From: Treponema sp.
Lineage (GTDB): Bacteria; Spirochaetota; Spirochaetia; Treponematales; Breznakiellaceae
Direction: 5' to 3'
DNA: 33,762 nucleotides
Assembly: GCA_031258305.1 (NCBI GenBank)
Contig: JAIRNA010000152.1
Span: forward strand, 1 to 33,762
Made by a program: the position numbers and the translations under genes. Positions 1-9,678 of this stretch are shown one piece after another. The notes under the pieces are model-generated. The model saw only the letters and a program-made list of their open reading frames with translations. It had not been told where the DNA came from and made no database searches. Positions within the stretch are counted from its first letter, which is position 1; every line of letters begins with the position of its first letter.

Positions 1-131
1 GGACTCTATTCCAATCAGAATACCGACTTTATTCCGAGTAGAATATGGACTCTATTCCAGTTAGAATACCGACTTTATTCCGAGTAGAATACGGACTCTA
101 TTCCAGTTAGAATACCGACTTTATTTCAAGC
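1..131. repeat. Tandem repeat, 46-bp period (about 2.8 copies, truncated by window start), each made of two related 23-bp half-units
   Basis: GGACTCTATTCCArTyAGAATAy/CGACTTTATTCCGAGTAGAATAy repeats at 1-46, 47-92 and 93-~131; each half-unit contains the inverted repeat TATTC-N6-GAATA. Confidence 0.95.
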
Positions 132-264
132 GGCGCGCTTTGCTAAGGTTTGCCAAAAATCCTCTTGTCAAAAAGGCGTAAATTGCTTACTATAGAAACA
201 AAGGTTGAGCATATCGCCCAATTGAATGTCGGCGGCGGTTTTGCCGCCTTTTAGAGGAGTAACA

Positions 265-867
265 ATGAAAACATGGCTTGATGACGACGACGATGAAAAA
301 GAAGAAAAGAGCGCCCCATTATCGGACCCGCTTGTCGTGAAAATGCTAAAGACGCGGACGATTATTTTATCAGGTGAAATAAACAAGGAGCTTGCCGAAA
401 GGACTATCAGACAGCTTCTCCTTTTAGAAAACAAAGGCGATGATCCCATAAAGATTTTCATAGATTCGCCTGGAGGAGATGCGGATGCGGGTTATGCGAT
501 ATTTGACATAATACGCTTCGTAAGCCCCCCGGTTTGGACTATAGGCATGGGGCTTGTGGCTAGCGCGGCCTCAATTATCGAGCTGGCAAGTCCTCGAGAA
601 CGGCGCGTAGGGCTTCCCAACAGCCATTACCTCATCCACCAGCCGCTTTCCGGCATACGAGGTGTGGCAACGGATATAGAGATTCATGCCAGAGAACTGG
701 AAAAGCTTCGGGCTAAAATCAATCGGCTTATTGCAGACGAGACCGCCATGACTTTTGAACAGGTTGAAAAGGACACTGACCGTGACTATTGGATGACCGC
801 CGATGAAGCTGTCAAATACGGGCTGATTTCACGGATTGTTACCCGCAAATCCGAGTTACAATGGTAG
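265..867 (+). CDS. clpP: ATP-dependent Clp protease proteolytic subunit (ClpP)
   Basis: ClpP motifs IDSPGGD, VASAAS (Ser), LPNSHYLIHQPLSG (His), KDTDRDYWM (Asp); start at 265 has upstream GAGGAG. Confidence 0.93.
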   Translation: MKTWLDDDDDEKEEKSAPLSDPLVVKMLKTRTIILSGEINKELAERTIRQLLLLENKGDDPIKIFIDSPGGDADAGYAIFDIIRFVSPPVWTIGMGLVASAASIIELASPRERRVGLPNSHYLIHQPLSGIRGVATDIEIHARELEKLRAKINRLIADETAMTFEQVEKDTDRDYWMTADEAVKYGLISRIVTRKSELQW

Positions 868-946
868 GAGAGGAAGCAGGCTTGTTGTTAGAAAATCGCA
901 TAATATGTTTTTTAGATAAGTCTCACAACTTTTTTACGGGGCAACA

Positions 947-1723
947 ATGAAAATACTGTCTTGGAATGTGAACGGTATCCGCGCCGTTGAGAAGAAAGGC
1001 TTTTTGGAATGGTTGAAAGCCGAAAGCCCGGATATGCTGTGTATTCAGGAAACAAAAGCCGAGCCGAATCAGCTTTCGGAAGGCTTACGCAACCCACAGG
1101 GCTATTTTTCTTATTGGACAAGCGCCAAAAAGAAAGGTTATTCAGGGACGGCCATCTATACCAAGATTCAGCCGATGAGTGTTCAGCCTCTCGGCCTCGC
1201 CCAATTCGACGATGAAGGCAGGGTGACGCAAGCTGATTATGGTGATTTCATCCTTATCTGCGCGTACTTCCCTAATTCTCAAGACGCTGCCAAACGTCTG
1301 CCCTACAAGCTCGAATTCTGCGCGGCAATGCTTGAACATTGTAAAAAACTCGTTTCACAAGGGAGGCACATCATCCTATGCGGGGACTACAATATAGCGC
1401 ACACAAGAATTGACCTTGCCCGCCCAGATAGCAACGAACATAAGGCGGGTTTTTTGCCTGAGGAACGCGCCTGGTTCGACACGTGGCTTGAAGCGGGTTT
1501 TGTAGATACATTCCGTTATTTTTACCCCGACAAACGTGACTGTTACAGTTGGTGGACATATCGAGGCGGCGCACGCGAGCGTAACGTGGGATGGCGCATT
1601 GATTATCATTGTGTAGATAAAGGCTTTCTTCCGCGGGTAAAATCAGCGGGCGTCAAAACAGACGTTTATGGCTCAGACCATTGCCCTGTGGAAATTATAG
1701 CGGCAGCTCAGAGTAGCCAGTAA
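947..1723 (+). CDS. exoA: Exodeoxyribonuclease III (ExoA/XthA family AP endonuclease)
   Basis: MKILSWNVNGIRAVEKKGF, QETKAE, GDYNIAHTRIDLARP, GWRIDYHCVD, YGSDHCPVE. Confidence 0.94.
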   Translation: MKILSWNVNGIRAVEKKGFLEWLKAESPDMLCIQETKAEPNQLSEGLRNPQGYFSYWTSAKKKGYSGTAIYTKIQPMSVQPLGLAQFDDEGRVTQADYGDFILICAYFPNSQDAAKRLPYKLEFCAAMLEHCKKLVSQGRHIILCGDYNIAHTRIDLARPDSNEHKAGFLPEERAWFDTWLEAGFVDTFRYFYPDKRDCYSWWTYRGGARERNVGWRIDYHCVDKGFLPRVKSAGVKTDVYGSDHCPVEIIAAAQSSQ

Positions 1724-1739
1724 CACCCCATCACGAGAC

Positions 1740-1759
1740 GAAAAGCAATGTTGCTTTTC
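1740..1759. terminator. Perfect 9-bp hairpin between exoA and ligA (possible terminator, no clear T-tract)
   Basis: GAAAAGCAA-TG-TTGCTTTTC. Confidence 0.45.
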
Positions 1760-1784
1760 CCATCGAGTCTTGCTAAAATAAGTT

Positions 1785-3761
1785 ATGGAATTGAACGATG
1801 AATTTTTCTCGGAAGAGCGCATAGCGGAGCTTGAGGCGCTCATACAGGAGTATCAAGCTTCTTACTATAATGGTGAGGCTGAAATCAGCGATGCCGAGTT
1901 CGATTTGCTTTGGGATGAACTCAAAAGTCTTGCGCCGAATAGCCCTATCTTGACAAAAATCGGGGCGGACAGCGTAGACGGTTTTCCAAAAGCGGCGCAC
2001 GTCATCCCAATGAGTAGTCAAGAAAAAGTCGCGGACGCGGATGAATTCCGCATTTGGGCAAACAAGACTTCCGCGTCAGCCTACCTTGTCCAGTTCAAGC
2101 TGGACGGTGCAAGCCTTGAGTTGCAATACGAGAACGGCCGTCTCGTCCGTGCAGTTACCCGCGGGGACGGCGTAATCGGAGATGACATCACCTCAAACGC
2201 ACGGCGTATGAGCGGTGTAGTGACGGATTTGCGCGTTCCTTTCTTCGGCGGTGTGCGCGGCGAAGTGATCCTGCCTCGTGAAATGTGGAAAAGCAAATAT
2301 TCCGACAAAGCGAACTGTCGCAACGCCGCAAACGGATTTATGCGCCGAAAAGACGGCGCGGGATGTGAGGACCTGGTTCTCATATGCTACGACGCCTCCG
2401 TAACAGGTAATATTTCTTTCTTTACAAACGAGTCAGATAAGATAAACTGGCTAAAAGAACAAGGCTTTTTTATCGCGGAAACGCAGGAATTCACCGGTAC
2501 GGACATAGAGAAGATCATCGCCTACCGCGCTGAAATCGCGGAAAAGCGGCAGGATTTGCCCTTTGATATAGATGGACTCGTGATAAAGGACAAAGTTACC
2601 GACATAGATGACCTTCGTAGAGCCAGACCAGAGCGGCAAATCGCATTCAAATTCGCTCTGGAGACCGCCTACAGCGTGGTACGAAGCATCGAGTGGAGTG
2701 AATCTGGCGCGACTTACACGCCGATAGCGATCATAGACGCGGTTCGCCTTGCGGGAACGACCGTACGCAGGGCAAGCCTTGCCAATTCGGGCATACTTCG
2801 TAGTCTAGGGCTTAAAATCGGGTCCGTGGTCTCGGTGGTAAAGCGTGGTGAAATCATTCCTAAGATTGAAAGCCTTGCGCCTCCAGGTGTTCTGCCTATG
2901 GAACAAAAGGAATGGGAGATTGTGTTCCCGTCAACCTGCTCGGTCTGCGGTTCACCTCTGGCGGATGATGGTATCCGCCTTTTCTGTCCTAACTCGGATT
3001 GCCCCAAACTCCTTCTTCACCGCTTGCAAAAGTGGGTAAAGGTACTTGACATCCGTGAAATTGGCGACAAACTCATCCGACAGCTTTTCGATTCGAGCCG
3101 TGTACGGCGTATTCACGACCTTTATTCGCTCACTACAGACGAATTGGCGGAATTCGAGCGTATGGGTGAAGTTTCTGCGGCAAAGGTCATTCGCAACCTC
3201 CGCGCTCCACGCAAACTACCGCTTGCCGTTTTTATTGCAGGTTTTGATTTTGACGGAGTGGGCGAAACGATTATGGAAAAGGTCGTGGACGCGGGCTTTG
3301 ACACGCTCGAAAAACTCCGCGCCGCGTCGATTGAGGTTCTTACGGCGATTTACGGACTGGGAGAAATCACCGCAAAAACTATTGTCAACGGATTACAGGA
3401 ATCGTCAGCGGAAATGGATGCGACTCTTGCTAGCGGCGTAATTTCCATTGCGCCGCGTACTGAAGAAAATTTGCCGCTTACGGGCATTTCCTTTTGCTTC
3501 ACAGGTGAACTTGTTTCGCTGAAGCGCGCCGCGGCGCGGGAAAAAGTGCAGGCTCTCGGTGGGAGCGCTAAATCTTCGGTTGTCAAAGGGCTTTCATATC
3601 TGGTAACAAACACACCGAACTCCGAATCTTCCAAAAACAAGAAGGCCCGCGAATTGGGCGTGCCGGTCATCGGGGAGCAGGAGTTTTTGGATCTGCTTGA
3701 AGGGAAGGCGCAGAATGAGAAAAACAGCGGACAACCGTCGCAAGGTGAGTTGTGGAAGTAA
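1785..3761 (+). CDS. ligA: NAD-dependent DNA ligase LigA
   Basis: FKLDGASLELQYENGRL adenylation motif, TRGDGVIGDDIT, zinc finger CSVCGSPL...CPNSDCP, HhH region, C-terminal BRCT-like domain. Confidence 0.93.
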   Translation: MELNDEFFSEERIAELEALIQEYQASYYNGEAEISDAEFDLLWDELKSLAPNSPILTKIGADSVDGFPKAAHVIPMSSQEKVADADEFRIWANKTSASAYLVQFKLDGASLELQYENGRLVRAVTRGDGVIGDDITSNARRMSGVVTDLRVPFFGGVRGEVILPREMWKSKYSDKANCRNAANGFMRRKDGAGCEDLVLICYDASVTGNISFFTNESDKINWLKEQGFFIAETQEFTGTDIEKIIAYRAEIAEKRQDLPFDIDGLVIKDKVTDIDDLRRARPERQIAFKFALETAYSVVRSIEWSESGATYTPIAIIDAVRLAGTTVRRASLANSGILRSLGLKIGSVVSVVKRGEIIPKIESLAPPGVLPMEQKEWEIVFPSTCSVCGSPLADDGIRLFCPNSDCPKLLLHRLQKWVKVLDIREIGDKLIRQLFDSSRVRRIHDLYSLTTDELAEFERMGEVSAAKVIRNLRAPRKLPLAVFIAGFDFDGVGETIMEKVVDAGFDTLEKLRAASIEVLTAIYGLGEITAKTIVNGLQESSAEMDATLASGVISIAPRTEENLPLTGISFCFTGELVSLKRAAAREKVQALGGSAKSSVVKGLSYLVTNTPNSESSKNKKARELGVPVIGEQEFLDLLEGKAQNEKNSGQPSQGELWK

Positions 3762-3927
3762 AGGAACTTTTTCTTCCGCGACTCTGCCGCTCTGTTCGCT
3801 GTAGATGATCGCTTTGAGTCTTCAGGCGTGTAAATCAAGAGCGTCTTGTGAAAATAATGCCCATGTACATACGAGGTGCGGTATCGTATCCTTGTCTTTT
3901 TCCCAAAATTGCACTATTTTGTTGGTA

Positions 3928-6900
3928 ATGACGAGAAATCAATACGGGCAGACGCCCTGGGGGAGGTGGTTCATTGATGCTCTGGACGCGCCGAGCGGGC
4001 GGCTTGACCGCGGGCGCTCTTATGCCAATACCGACAAGGTAACGAAACTTGAAATAAAAGACCGCTTGGTTAAGGCGAGGGTTAGGGGTAATTACCGGCC
4101 GTTTTACAAGGTGGAAATCTTATTCCCAGAATTGGCTGAAAAAGAACGTGTGTTGGGAATCATAGAAAAAGATCCATCCCTGCTCGCCCGTATCGCGGCT
4201 GGAGAAATGCCTGAAGAACTATTGCTTAAACTGAAAGATGAAGGCATCCGACTCATTTCTTCACGGTGGTCGGATATGCAACGACAGTGCGATTGTCCGG
4301 ACAATGGAGACCCTTGTAAACATGAGGCGGCCGTTTACTATACTCTGGCAAAGTATATAGACGCTGATCCTCGTCTCCTGTTCACCTTGCGCGGCCTTGA
4401 CCTTTCCGCGCTTATGGAGAAATTCGGCGCGGAGCCTGACGCTAAAATCGCACCGCCGTTCACGGTGGAAACGGATAACGGTGAGCGCCGTATCTTGTCC
4501 GACCAGCCCGTTATACCGGAACTTCCCTCTTGCATCAGCCTGATTCTATCACTCCTGCCCCAAACACCGTTTGGGCATAAGGATTTAGGCGTTTCGCTTG
4601 CGGAATTCTACCACTATACGGCGCATTTCGAGATGTGGGACGATGCCGATAGAGAAAAGGAGGAGTTTACCGCGTCCCATTCTTACTGGAAAATTTTATG
4701 TACTGCCCCTGCCCCTGCGCCGGGTAAGGAATTGTTCCTCGAACAGAAAGCCATTGACGGTCAGGTTACCCGCCTCTCAGTTTATGAGTCCTTTCTCCAA
4801 TTCCGCTCCTTTTCGAGCGCCGATGGTACTGCCTCTTATCGATTCTTGTTCTATTTGTTCAAATTCCTGAATATCTTGACCGCAGCCGGCGCTTTTGTAC
4901 CGTGCGTTCTTCTTGAAAGATTCTTGTACGTCGTATGGAAACCTTTTGAAGGACTGGAAATTGTCAAAACAACTCTGGAAAAAATTGCGGAATTCGAACC
5001 TGCTATGTTAAAAATTGAGAGCAAAAAGGGTGGGAAACGGAAATATGTTACTGGTTTGTCGGTTACACGGCTTTTGTCGTGCGCTTTGTTGGGTGAATGG
5101 GTTAAACGTCGATATTTCTTTTCACAAAAAATGGACGAAATACAGGGGCTTTTCTTTCTAGGGCTTGCGCTTGATGTGTCTCGTCCCGCGAAGCGTTCCC
5201 TCCCTTTGAGTATTGACCATTGGCTGTCCGCATTGTCTGTTGACTGGAAGGCGTGGAAATATCGACTTACTTTGTGGGAAGAGAGCGAAAAGAGAGTCGC
5301 GCCGTCCAAACACAATGAAGTTAATAGCAAAGAATACAACTTCAAGTTGTCTATGGATGCGCTCTTGACCGATGATCAGGGTAAAATTCAAAGTATCCCG
5401 CTTAAAGATGCGGCAAAGCGGACTGGACGCATAGACGTTTTGAAAGCGCCTTCCGCGCTTGCCCATTACTTACCGGAACTTGCCTCACTTTCGTCCTTCG
5501 CATCCGTTTCTTTAAGTGAGGAACGGCTCGTTGATTTTCTGGACAATGCGGCAAATCTCCTTTCCCGTCTTGGCGTTGAGGTTGTTTTCCCAAAAAGTCT
5601 GAAGCGGGAACTTAAACCTCGACTCGTGCTTTCAACTAATAAAAAGAAACAGGGAGGCGGGCTTTTGTCCTCTATGAGTCTTGACGAGATTCTTGAATGG
5701 AAATGGCAGGTTGCCATTGGCAACTCTCTATTGACTGAAGCGGAATTTGCAGCGCTGGTTAAGCAAAAGCGGTCCCTGGTTAAGTTCCACGACCAATTTG
5801 TTCGAGTTGACGCTGGGGAGCTTGCGCGTCTTTTCAAAAGCGCGGAAAAGCCCGCTCCATCTACCCGCGATTTCTTGAAAGAGTACTTTTCTGGCAACAG
5901 CGTTCTGTCTTTTGACGCGGAGCAAATCATCGAGAATCTGTTTAGAAAACAGGATTTTCCGCGGCCCGAGTCCTTGAACGCGGTACTGCGTCCTTATCAA
6001 ATGCAAGGCTACCAATGGGCATGCTCTCTGCTTCTTATGGGATTCGGCGCGATATTGGCGGATGATATGGGACTTGGTAAGACGATTCAGGCGATTTCCG
6101 TCATTTTACGCCTTAAAGAAAATGGTCTGCTTAACGAAAAAACCGAAAAGACGCTGGTTATTGCACCTTCAGCTCTTTTGGAAAACTGGGCGCGTGAATT
6201 GGCGAAATTCGCGCCGTGTCTTACAATAGCGCGTTATCACGGGGTAAAACGGCGGTTTGACGATTCGGATGTGTTTCTTACTACCTATCAAACGGTGACG
6301 CGGGATGCGGAGAAGCTTTTTGAGCGTAAATTCGCGCTTTTGATTGTGGATGAGGCGCATTTGCTTAAAAATGCGGATACTCGCAGCGCGAAAACGGTGA
6401 AAAATCTACGCTCTCGTTTTAAGCTCGCTCTGTCAGGTACGCCGATTGAGAATCGGCTTGAGGATATGCGCTCGCTTTTTGACTTTATCCTGCCTGGTTA
6501 TCTGGGGAGCGCTGGTGAATTCAAGGAGAAATACCGTTTTCCTATCGAGGTTAAGCGGGAAAAAGCCAAAGCGGACGAGTTACGTCTGATAACCGCGCCG
6601 TTTCTTATGCGACGGCTCAAGACGGATAAGGCGATTATCGCTGATTTGCCGGACAAGGTTGTGAAAAACGAATACGCGGTTTTGGAAAAGGAGCAAGCGG
6701 CGCTTTACGAAAGTGTCGTGGAGGAAACGCTTAAGAAATCCGAGGAAATGCGGCGCAACGATGGGGAAGCGGCGCCGCAACGGCACGTTCTGATTCTGGG
6801 TTTACTCACAGCGTTGAAACAGATTTGCAATCACCCTCGTGTTTTTGATAAGGAGAGTCCTTGTGTGTCAAAATTGTCGGGTAAGGCACAGCTTTTGCTT

Positions 6901-7404
6901 GAACTCTTAGACGAAATTCGCCGTTCTCACGAAAAAACACTTGTCTTTAGTCAATATGTTGAAACGCTGGTCTGTCTTTCAACTATTATCCGTAATGAAT
7001 TGGGCGAGAATGTCTTGATTTACCACGGAGGTCTGTCTCAAACCGGTCGGACCGGGGTTGTTGACCGTTTCCAGTCTGACGATGGTTGCAAAATATTACT
7101 GGCGAGTCTTCGGGCCGGCGGTCTTGGGCTGAACTTAACGAGCACTTCTCAGGTGATTCATTACGATTTGTGGTACAATCCTGCTGTTGAAAACCAGGCG
7201 ACTGATCGCGCTTTCCGTATTGGGCAACGGCGTAACGTATTTGTTCACCGTTTCATCACAAAAAATACGTTCGAAGAAAAGATTGACGCACTGTTGTCGG
7301 GGAAACGAGAGTTGGCAGATATGACGGTGGGAGCCGGGGAGGCTTGGTTGTCGCGGATGAGTCACGAGGAGTTACGGGCTTTATTTAATAGAGTTGTGCA
7401 ATAA
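3928..7404 (+). CDS. SNF2-family DEAD/DEAH helicase with N-terminal SWIM zinc finger
   Basis: SWIM CDCPDNGDPCKH; SNF2 motifs DDMGLGKTIQAI, DEAHLLKN, LSGTPIENR, Q..DRAFRIGQ. Start set at 3928, not the ORF 5' end at 3805. Confidence 0.92.
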   Translation: MTRNQYGQTPWGRWFIDALDAPSGRLDRGRSYANTDKVTKLEIKDRLVKARVRGNYRPFYKVEILFPELAEKERVLGIIEKDPSLLARIAAGEMPEELLLKLKDEGIRLISSRWSDMQRQCDCPDNGDPCKHEAAVYYTLAKYIDADPRLLFTLRGLDLSALMEKFGAEPDAKIAPPFTVETDNGERRILSDQPVIPELPSCISLILSLLPQTPFGHKDLGVSLAEFYHYTAHFEMWDDADREKEEFTASHSYWKILCTAPAPAPGKELFLEQKAIDGQVTRLSVYESFLQFRSFSSADGTASYRFLFYLFKFLNILTAAGAFVPCVLLERFLYVVWKPFEGLEIVKTTLEKIAEFEPAMLKIESKKGGKRKYVTGLSVTRLLSCALLGEWVKRRYFFSQKMDEIQGLFFLGLALDVSRPAKRSLPLSIDHWLSALSVDWKAWKYRLTLWEESEKRVAPSKHNEVNSKEYNFKLSMDALLTDDQGKIQSIPLKDAAKRTGRIDVLKAPSALAHYLPELASLSSFASVSLSEERLVDFLDNAANLLSRLGVEVVFPKSLKRELKPRLVLSTNKKKQGGGLLSSMSLDEILEWKWQVAIGNSLLTEAEFAALVKQKRSLVKFHDQFVRVDAGELARLFKSAEKPAPSTRDFLKEYFSGNSVLSFDAEQIIENLFRKQDFPRPESLNAVLRPYQMQGYQWACSLLLMGFGAILADDMGLGKTIQAISVILRLKENGLLNEKTEKTLVIAPSALLENWARELAKFAPCLTIARYHGVKRRFDDSDVFLTTYQTVTRDAEKLFERKFALLIVDEAHLLKNADTRSAKTVKNLRSRFKLALSGTPIENRLEDMRSLFDFILPGYLGSAGEFKEKYRFPIEVKREKAKADELRLITAPFLMRRLKTDKAIIADLPDKVVKNEYAVLEKEQAALYESVVEETLKKSEEMRRNDGEAAPQRHVLILGLLTALKQICNHPRVFDKESPCVSKLSGKAQLLLELLDEIRRSHEKTLVFSQYVETLVCLSTIIRNELGENVLIYHGGLSQTGRTGVVDRFQSDDGCKILLASLRAGGLGLNLTSTSQVIHYDLWYNPAVENQATDRAFRIGQRRNVFVHRFITKNTFEEKIDALLSGKRELADMTVGAGEAWLSRMSHEELRALFNRVVQ

Positions 7405-7474
7405 CGCACAACTTCCGCTAAAAAACGGCAGATTTGAGCGGGGGAGATGCGAAAAAATCGTAATGAAGGGGCTT

Positions 7475-7502
7475 TTGACACAAACCTTGTCTTTACTATT
7501 CT
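7475..7502 (+). promoter_or_regulatory. Putative sigma70 promoter of the LacI-family gene
   Basis: TTGACA (7475-7480), 16-bp spacer, TATTCT (7497-7502); ATG 7510 follows after 7 nt. Confidence 0.5.
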
Positions 7503-7509
7503 CGCCCAC

Positions 7510-8577
7510 ATGCTATATACTAGTAGTCAAATGACCGTTAAAGATATCGCCGAACTTGCGAAAGTTTCTATTGGAACCGTGGACCGGGTTATTTGTCACC
7601 GGGGCCGGGTGTCCGCGGAAACCAAGTCAAGGATCGAGGCAATCATTGAGAAATATCATTTTACCCCAAACCCCATGGCACGGCGGCTTGGCCGGAACCG
7701 GGCGTACCAGTTTTGCGCCTTCCTGCCCCGGAGGGATCTGGATGCCGGTTATTGGAGGCAGGCACTGGAGGGGATACAGGAAGGGGCGGCCGAGATAGCC
7801 CCTTTTGGGGTAGAGACAAAGGTTGTTGAATTTGACCGTTATAGTGTCCGGGGGATTTCCCGTGCCGCCGATTCCATGCTGGCGGTAAAACCTGATGGAA
7901 TAATTCTATCCCCCATTATGCCTGAAACAATCAAAAAAGTAATAGAAAAAATTCGGCAGAGTGGGATTCCCTGCGTGTTTTTTGACACCGACCTTGCTGG
8001 TAACGATTCCCTGTGCTCCATCGGCCAGGACTCGTTCCGGGGTGGGTATCTGGCGGGCAGGCTGATGCATCTTTTCGCGGGAAAAATAGTAAAACCGTTA
8101 GCAGTACTGAATGCCTATGGGGGGGGGGGGGCCTCCCACCGGAACGGTTTTTTACATTATGCCGGAGAACATGGCTTTTCCACGGTAGTACGGGAATATC
8201 CGGACAATGCGGGAGCTGAAATACCGGTAGCTGAAATCGCCCTTTTTCTCAAGGAGAACCCAAATCTTGCGGGTATATTTATCACCAACTGCATGGCCTA
8301 TCGTGTTGTTGATGCCGTGAAGCGGCAAAAAGGGAGGCGGACCTTTGTTCTTGTGGGGTACGATCTTATCCCAAAAAATCGGGAGCTGTTACAGGAGGGA
8401 GCGATAGACGCGGTAATCTCCCGGCACCTTAAAGAACAGGGCCGCCTTGCCTTGTTGAATCTGTACCGCCACGTTGCGTTGGAACAGCGCATACTTCCCA
8501 AAATACAAATGCCCCTGGATGTGTATTTCAGGGAAAATATTCCCATTATTGACGAACCTTTTTCAGAACCCGGTTAG
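7510..8577 (+). CDS. LacI-family transcriptional regulator with periplasmic-binding-protein-like effector domain
   Basis: HTH MTVKDIAELAKVSIGTVDRVICHRGRVSAETKSRI followed by a sugar-binding PBP fold. Alternative start at 7531. Contains the in-frame G13 tract 8119-8131. Confidence 0.92.
   Translation: MLYTSSQMTVKDIAELAKVSIGTVDRVICHRGRVSAETKSRIEAIIEKYHFTPNPMARRLGRNRAYQFCAFLPRRDLDAGYWRQALEGIQEGAAEIAPFGVETKVVEFDRYSVRGISRAADSMLAVKPDGIILSPIMPETIKKVIEKIRQSGIPCVFFDTDLAGNDSLCSIGQDSFRGGYLAGRLMHLFAGKIVKPLAVLNAYGGGGASHRNGFLHYAGEHGFSTVVREYPDNAGAEIPVAEIALFLKENPNLAGIFITNCMAYRVVDAVKRQKGRRTFVLVGYDLIPKNRELLQEGAIDAVISRHLKEQGRLALLNLYRHVALEQRILPKIQMPLDVYFRENIPIIDEPFSEPG
8119..8131 (+). repeat. Homopolymeric tract of 13 G inside the LacI-family coding sequence
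   Basis: TAT GGG GGG GGG GGG GCC, read in frame as Y-G-G-G-G-A. Confidence 0.93.
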
Positions 8578-8680
8578 TTTTGAAAAAGGGTAACTCCATT
8601 CGGTCGACAGCGGGTGTTAAAGTACGAGAGAAAGGTACGCCAAAAAAATATTTTTTTACCTCCAAAAGACATTTTTTCCC

Positions 8681-8709
8681 TTGACATAGAGAACAAGGCG
8701 TGATACAGT
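8681..8709 (+). promoter_or_regulatory. Putative sigma70 promoter of the LamG-GH51-GH51 operon
   Basis: TTGACA (8681-8686), 17 bp, TACAGT (8704-8709), immediately upstream of operators. Confidence 0.75.
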
Positions 8710-8713
8710 AATT

Positions 8714-8731
8714 GATGTGTACGTACACGCA
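8714..8731. promoter_or_regulatory. LacI-type operator O1a
   Basis: GATGTGTAC|GTACACGCA, containing the perfect palindrome GTGTACGTACAC. Confidence 0.8.
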
Positions 8732-8746
8732 TTGGATCCTACCGTG

Positions 8747-8764
8747 TGCGTGTACGCTAACGCA
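8747..8764. promoter_or_regulatory. LacI-type operator O1b (perfect left half, weaker right half)
   Basis: TGCGTGTAC|GCTAACGCA; centre 33 bp from O1a. Confidence 0.65.
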
Positions 8765-8783
8765 ATACTTTTTGGAGGTTTAT

Positions 8784-9659
8784 ATGTTTAGGAAAAAAAT
8801 CAATTGCCGCCTCATCGCGGCGTTTGCAGTGCTTGCGGCGATCTTTCTCGTCGCATGTCCCAACGATGACTCCGAGCCACTCGAAGATCCACCGCCTAGC
8901 CCGCTGGTTAATTTCAAGGTAAACGACGCCGGGAATGCCTTTGAAAACACCGGGACCAATACCGAGGTGCCTGCGCCAACGGTAGTCAATGGGGAATTTA
9001 AAACCGTAAACGGTCTCAAAGTGTTTAACACCGGAGGTACCAAGAGCGACACGCAAAGTGAAATTCCCTGGTGGGAGGGGAACTATTGGGATGACTATAC
9101 AGACATCGGCTATGTTGATTTGGGGGTAGCCACAGGAAATCTGCTCGGTACTCTGGAAAGTTTTACCATCGAAACCTATCTCAAGCTGCCCGCAGATGCC
9201 CAAGTCGACAGGGTTGGTCAGTATGTGTGGGCATTTGCCGACCAAATCGCGCCGACTAATGCGGTATGGCTTAACTACCGGGAATTTACATTCCTGATTA
9301 AAGATGCCGCAAAGGACCCGACGGATGAAAGTGTGATAGCTGGATGGGACGCCGCCAGTCCCCTACACGGTTTAGACACATGGCACCATTTGCTTGTTAC
9401 CAAAGACAGTACTACCGCTGTTATTTACCTGGACGGCGAGGTGGTAGTAAATGGTCCTTCCACGTACCTTACCACAGTTTTTGCCTCCGGAACCCTTGAT
9501 ACCAACTACCTTGGGAAGCCATGCTACGATCCCGGCGTCTATGACCAGGGGCTTTTCGGTACCCTGTTCTACAGTTTTGCCATTTATGGCGAGGCTCTTA
9601 GCGCGAATCTGGTTAAAGAACTCTATCAGGATGGACCCATAAACACTCTGCGGAATTAA
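8784..9659 (+). CDS. LamG/ConA-like domain lipoprotein, putative surface glycan-binding protein
   Basis: Lipobox AIFLVAC; LamG-like FTIETYLKLPAD..., WHHLLVTKDSTTAVIYLDGE; SD GGAGG. Paralogous to 16567 and 19683 gene products. Confidence 0.8.
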   Translation: MFRKKINCRLIAAFAVLAAIFLVACPNDDSEPLEDPPPSPLVNFKVNDAGNAFENTGTNTEVPAPTVVNGEFKTVNGLKVFNTGGTKSDTQSEIPWWEGNYWDDYTDIGYVDLGVATGNLLGTLESFTIETYLKLPADAQVDRVGQYVWAFADQIAPTNAVWLNYREFTFLIKDAAKDPTDESVIAGWDAASPLHGLDTWHHLLVTKDSTTAVIYLDGEVVVNGPSTYLTTVFASGTLDTNYLGKPCYDPGVYDQGLFGTLFYSFAIYGEALSANLVKELYQDGPINTLRN

Positions 9660-9678
9660 GCCTATCCATATAGCGCAC

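Noticed and set aside
1-131. CRISPR array
   Set aside because: Period is a continuous 46-bp tandem repeat with no unique spacers, and no cas genes are present.
3805-3927. N-terminal extension of the SNF2 ORF
   Set aside because: No SD at 3805, cysteine-rich non-conserved sequence, and a promoter-like TTGTCT-17-TATTTT lies just before ATG 3928.
7447-7509. Extended N-terminus of the LacI-family ORF
   Set aside because: The region contains the likely promoter (TTGACA/TATTCT); HTH proteins of this family start close to MTVKDIAELA.
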